64,000 nucleotides of DNA from Ricinus communis (Eukaryota; Streptophyta; Magnoliopsida; Malpighiales; Euphorbiaceae). The notes under the pieces were generated by a model that saw nothing but the letters and a program-made list of their open reading frames with translations, made no database searches and was not told where the DNA came from. Shown piece after piece: positions 59,820 to 64,000 of the stretch. Both the position numbers and the translations under genes were made by a program. Numbering within the stretch: position 1 is the stretch's first letter; each line of letters starts with the position of its first letter. The stretch is taken from the NCBI RefSeq assembly GCF_019578655.1, contig NC_063258.1:5005283-5069282 (forward strand), read 5' to 3'.

Positions 59820-59873
<54 letters not shown>
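59820..59873. repeat. Compound (AT)n(AG)n microsatellite
   Basis: About 11 AT units followed by about 15 AG units, 90-140 bp upstream of the U-box start codon. It is probably in the 5' UTR or core promoter. Confidence 0.92.
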
Positions 59874-59876
<3 letters not shown>

Positions 59877-60908
59877 GGGGTGCTCAATAGTTCTCACACG
59901 GCATTCAACGTTAAAGACCAATTAAGTTGAGTACAGAATGTCGCAGAAAGAATTCAAGAGAAACGTTCAAATTGAATAGTGAAGAAGAGAATGTGTTGAG
60001 TGGGTTTTTTGAATATTGAACGTTGAATCTTTGAAGAGGTTTAATGTTTACTTTTTGACATGATTTTGTTGGGTTTTCATTTAATTTTCTTCTTTTGGCG
60101 CGTTGACTCCCATTTCTCCTGCTATGCTCCGTCCCTCCCTTCAATATTAAAATATTATTGTGACATGTGAATTCTAAGAAAATTTCTTACCATATGGCTT
60201 TTAGAAACGCCGGATCAACGGCTTTCTAATACACCTCCTTCCATTCCACACTAATCCTCACCTTCTAGTATTTTATTTAAATTAAACAATATTTACTACA
60301 ATTAATTATAAAAAAATTAGTTAAAATAAAACTAAATTACTATTCTATATGTATATAATATTAAAATATATTATATTTATTCCAATAAAAAGAAGAAATA
60401 AAAAAATTAATATTATAATAAATATATCAAAACGACGAATAATTAAAATTTATTTAATTTAAAAATAAGATCAATTAATATGAAATGGAGGAACTGCTAT
60501 ATTTTCATTAGTGTTCAATGTTTTTGAAATTAGACTATTATTATTGTGAAGGGAGACTATAATTTAATAGAAGTATTGACTTAAATTATTATTTTCTGCA
60601 ATTGATATAATATTTTTTAATATAACTAATTAATATTAAAATTGAATATAAACTTTCAGAAAAGAGATGGTATAAATTTGAAAGAAGAATATTTCCTTGA
60701 TAAAAGAGACATAATTTCAAATTAATTTAACAAATATTTTATTTTTAAGAAATCAATACTCATGCTAGAAAGTTATTTGGTACCGATAAATCCAAAGATA
60801 TGGTAATAACATTAAAATTAAATTATTATAATAAATTACTTTGTATAAATATTTTTTTTTTATTTTAAGTCTTTGATATATATATATATATATTTTGACA
60901 AAAGATGG
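59874..60908. other. U-box gene 5' flank and AT-rich spacer
   Basis: Holds the presumed promoter (to about 60250), then AT-rich DNA with no recognised structure. A short (TA)n run lies at 60878-60891. Confidence 0.5.
60103..60108. promoter_or_regulatory. W-box core upstream of the U-box gene
   Basis: TTGACT within GCGCGTTGACTCCC, about 370 bp upstream of the start. WRKY factors bind TTGAC(C/T), and many PUB genes respond to elicitors. A single short motif is weak evidence. Confidence 0.3.
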
Positions 60909-61330
60909 AATCCTTCATTGATAGGAAAAGGTTACAACTTGAACAAACTTCTGAGGTATTCACGTTGGCTAACAATATTCTCAGCAAATTGATCACAAAA
61001 GAGGGCACATTTAGCTATTGCATCAGCTGCCAAATAACAAGAACGAGGGACACACAAATTTGAACTAATACCAATAATGCCTTCAAAAATGACTCCAGAG
61101 AAGCCCTTTTCTTTAGCCAACCAAACTGCACTTTAGATGCCGCAACATTCTCACAATAGGGAATTTGCCCTGCCTTTGTATGGAGAACTGAACCCTTACT
61201 ATCCCTAGCTAATATACTTCAAGATCCACGCTTCCTAGATCTATCAAAGATTAAACTTTAACGAGAGGAAAAAGAATTGGCAAACACCGGTAAACTAGTC
61301 CCTGTTCGCTGATCATAAGAGGCACATATG
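60909..61330 (-). pseudogene. LINE-type RNase H (RVT_3) remnant
   Basis: On the - strand the frames give ARDSKGSVLHTKAG, then LAKEKGFSGVIFEG, then CYLAADAIAKCALFCDQFAE. This is the order of the RNase H domain that ends many plant LINE reverse transcriptases (D-S-G-x-V, the V-x-x-E-(S/G)-D strand and the A-D-x-(I/L)-A helix). The piece lacks its middle and is frame-broken. A domesticated RNase H-like gene fragment is the alternative. Confidence 0.45.
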
Positions 61331-61411
61331 AGGAATCCGTGTTGATAACATTGAGCTTGTTAAATGATGATCTAAGGAAATCAAAGTTGTTGCTAAAAAA
61401 GCCATAAGTTT

Positions 61412-64000
61412 TTGACTTTAAAGGAGGTGTCTATTCAGTCTGACCAGGGTACTTCTTTCAGAGGTATAGTTGATAAGGCATTAGAAGTAGAGAGATTGCA
61501 TAAGGAAGAACCAGAGATTACTCAGAGGAGCAGAAAGCACAATCAGAGTTCTTTCAAAGGTTCAAAGGAGAGATATGCTAAGAGAGGTGGTAGTATTCAT
61601 TATAATAGAGGTTTCAAGAGTGGATCAAGTCAATACTACAGGCTAGTAAAGGATCACGCTAAAGGACATCAATGGGCAGTTGTGTAGGTGCTCAAGGACA
61701 TCAATATAGATCACGCTAAAGGTTTTAATATTTCCTTAATATTCTATGTGTGGTATGCATATGAGGGGAACTGTAAAGCAACGACAACCATATGTTCTGA
61801 GTATGGTTAGATAAGTCATTTTGAGAGAGTATGCCCCATATTAGTGCATACCAGTGGTTTCAAGCAAGGATCTGTTATGCATGTGATGCATAACGATGGT
61901 AGGATCTAGTCTCATAGTAGACTAACTATAGGAGGTGTTAGCATCATCCAATCAGCTCATACAAAATTCACAGACTAGCAAACTATAGGATCAAGCAAGA
62001 GTAACTATGACTCAATAGGAGGCTCTAGCTTCTTGAAAGGTTGTGACTAGTGTGTTACCCATTTTGGCAAAGATATGCATATTTTTAATGATCCAAGCAC
62101 TCCACATTCATTCAAATCATATGCATATGCCATTTATGTAGATAAACATAGCGATTCTTTAGATAAGGCTTTAGTAGTGAGTATACCAGCTAGCAGTTTT
62201 AGTCGTTTGTGAGAAAGTGCTTAAAAATTATGGCTAGGCTAGGAGATCACAAATTGGTAGTGGATCTGGTTCCTTTGCCTCTACAAGATTTTGATATTTA
62301 TTTTATCATTTTACCATAATATATTATTAAAAGAAGGTGGTGAATTTTGAATTACCTAGGAAGACTAAGCTTGTTTTTCTAAAGGAGTGATAACTCTTAC
62401 CTTTATATTTGATGTCAGCTAATTCTAGTAGGAGACTACTCAAAGAAAGGTGTTAGGATTATATAGCATATATGGTTAATATTGTATTGAAAAGATAAAG
62501 ATTGGAGGATATCCTAATTGTGTGTGAGTTTTCCGAGGTGTTTCCTAGGGAGCTTCCTAGTTTACCTCTGGATAGGAAGATATAATTTTCTATTTAATTG
62601 CATTCAGCTACTGCACCAGATGGCACCAGCAGAGCATAGTTGCTTGACATAGGCTTCATAAGACTAAGTGTGTCCCCATGGAGAGCCTCATCATTGTTTG
62701 TGAAAAAGAAGGATGGTTCCATGAGATTATATATGGACTACAAATAACTCAATCAGGTGACTATGCGTAACAAGTGTCATTTGTGTCGCATTGAGGATCT
62801 TTTTTACCAGCTTCAGGGGCTAAGGTAATTCCAAGATAGACTTACAATCAGGGTATTATCAGTTGAAGATTAAGGATATAGATGTACCTAATTTCAGGAC
62901 TTGTTATGGACATTATGAATTCTTTAAGATGCCTTTTCGTAACCTAACAACCTTTATGGACCCGAAGAACAAGGTGTTCCAACCATAGTTGGACAAATTT
63001 GTGATTGTCTTCATTAATAACATTTTGGTGTATGAGCAACATTTAAGAATTATATTAAGAGACTTTAAGGGCTGGCAGTTGTATGCCAAGCTTAGTAAGT
63101 GTTAGTTTTGGCTTGATAAAGTTATCTTCTTAGGATATATTATTTGCAAAAGGGGTTCTAGTTGATTCCAAGAAGGTTGAAGCAATGGTTATTTGGTAAT
63201 TGCTTACTAATCCTACTAAGGTTTAGGAGTTTCTTGGGCTTAGCAGAGTAATATTATCGTTTTGTATAAGATTTCTCCATATTGCAATACCTTTGACTAA
63301 GTTGCTTAGAAAGAATATGAACTTTTTTAAGATAGATGAATGCTATGAGAGTTTGAGAAACTTAAGGCATATGTAACTTTAGCTCCAATTCTTACTCTTC
63401 CTTCAAGTAGTGGTGGTTGTGTTGTGTATAATGATTCTTCAAGAAAAGGTCTAGGTTATGTTTAATGCAACACGCGAAGGTGATAACTTATGCTTCCGAA
63501 TAATTTAGGCCTCATGAGTTGAATTACCCTACACATGAATTACAGTTAATAACATGAAGAGACTTGCTAGATATTCACAGATCATAAGAGCCTGAAAATA
63601 TCTTCTTACTCAAAAAGATTTGAATCCAAGATAAACTTGGTGTATTGAATTGCTTTAAGGTTATGGCTGTACCATTGAATATTATTTGGGCAAGGTGAAT
63701 GTAGTGGCGAATGCCCTCAATCAAAAAATATAATACTTTTGCTCATATGAAGGCAGTAAGGCTTCTTTTGCTTACGGGACTTTGATCTTTGATAGTAGAT
63801 TTGACAGTTGATAGCTTAATGCATTATTGTCTAACTATTCTCTCAGAGATTATTGCACTTTGATGTTTAGGGATTGACTTCGTGTTCCTGATATAGAATG
63901 TGAAGAGAGAGATTATGAAAGAAGCACATTGGTCTGTTTATTCTATGCATTCATGTAACATTAAGATGTATGGGACTCTTAAAGAGAATTATTAGTGGCA
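61412..64000 (+). mobile_element. Decayed Ty3/gypsy retrotransposon, running off the window
   Basis: Collinear traces of gag-pol on the + strand. A gag tail spans 61412-61687 (DKALEVERLHKEEPE and basic region). A zinc knuckle near 61790 (CSEYGQISHFERVCP) has its second Cys changed to Tyr. A protease trace HSFKSYAYA lies near 62110. The linker CEFSEVFPRELPSLPLDRKI lies near 62520. Reverse transcriptase traces are [17 protein letters not shown] and MRNKCHLCRIEDLFYQLQG, with [10 protein letters not shown] (near 63010) replacing the usual FIDDILVYS. RNase H traces lie near 63390-63540 and 63690 (GKVNVVANALN). An integrase finger KEAHWSVYSMHSCNIKMYGT begins near 63915. The order RT, RNase H, integrase defines Ty3/gypsy. 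Many stops and shifts; no LTR lies inside the window. Confidence 0.85.

Overview
This is nuclear DNA from a flowering plant, very probably a eudicot. It is strongly AT-rich, and its genes are split by GT-AG introns of 0.1 to 2.7 kb. All five recognisable proteins are plant families, and the spaces between them are filled with plant transposons. I cannot name the species from sequence alone.

Genes, left to right. (1) The last two exons of a + strand transcription factor, probably KANADI-like, at 788-1332. (2) An annexin of the D5 type on the - strand in six exons, 9044-14435 (316 aa). (3) A membrane-anchored alpha/beta hydrolase of the monoacylglycerol-lipase-like family on the + strand in seven exons, 30647-35813 (469 aa). 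(4) A low-molecular-weight secreted purple acid phosphatase on the + strand in seven exons, 42959-45900 (327 aa), with two PHR1-type P1BS sites upstream. (5) An intronless U-box E3 ubiquitin ligase of the PUB20/21 type on the - strand, 58423-59733 (436 aa). I see no shared pathway; these are independent plant transcription units. All gene models were spliced by eye with the reading frame checked across each junction.

Repeats. A pogo/Emigrant-like MITE lies at 4717-5262. A direct segmental duplication of about 3 kb (15599-18791 and 18987-21580) carries a Cassandra TRIM retrotransposon with 5S-rRNA-derived LTRs; its 5-bp target duplication ATTAA is intact in the first copy. A head-to-tail array of six units of about 0.9 kb fills 23783-29233. 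A degenerate but complete Ty1/copia element lies at 37739-42317 (TSD ATGTAG), directly upstream of the phosphatase. A candidate MITE related to part of the array unit lies at 47924-49065 and has been split by a GC-rich hAT-type MITE at 48530-49037. An internally deleted copia element on the - strand lies at 49532-52081 (TSD GGAAT). Two adjacent long-TIR elements that look Mutator-like lie at 53546-54314 and 54373-55245. A LINE-type RNase H remnant lies near 61 kb, and a decayed Ty3/gypsy element runs off the right edge from about 61.4 kb.

The window looks like ordinary gene-poor plant chromatin with an unusually readable record of transposon nesting, deletion and tandem amplification. I found no new enzymatic system. 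The strongest items for follow-up are the MITE-containing tandem array, the duplicated Cassandra element and the paired P1BS sites.
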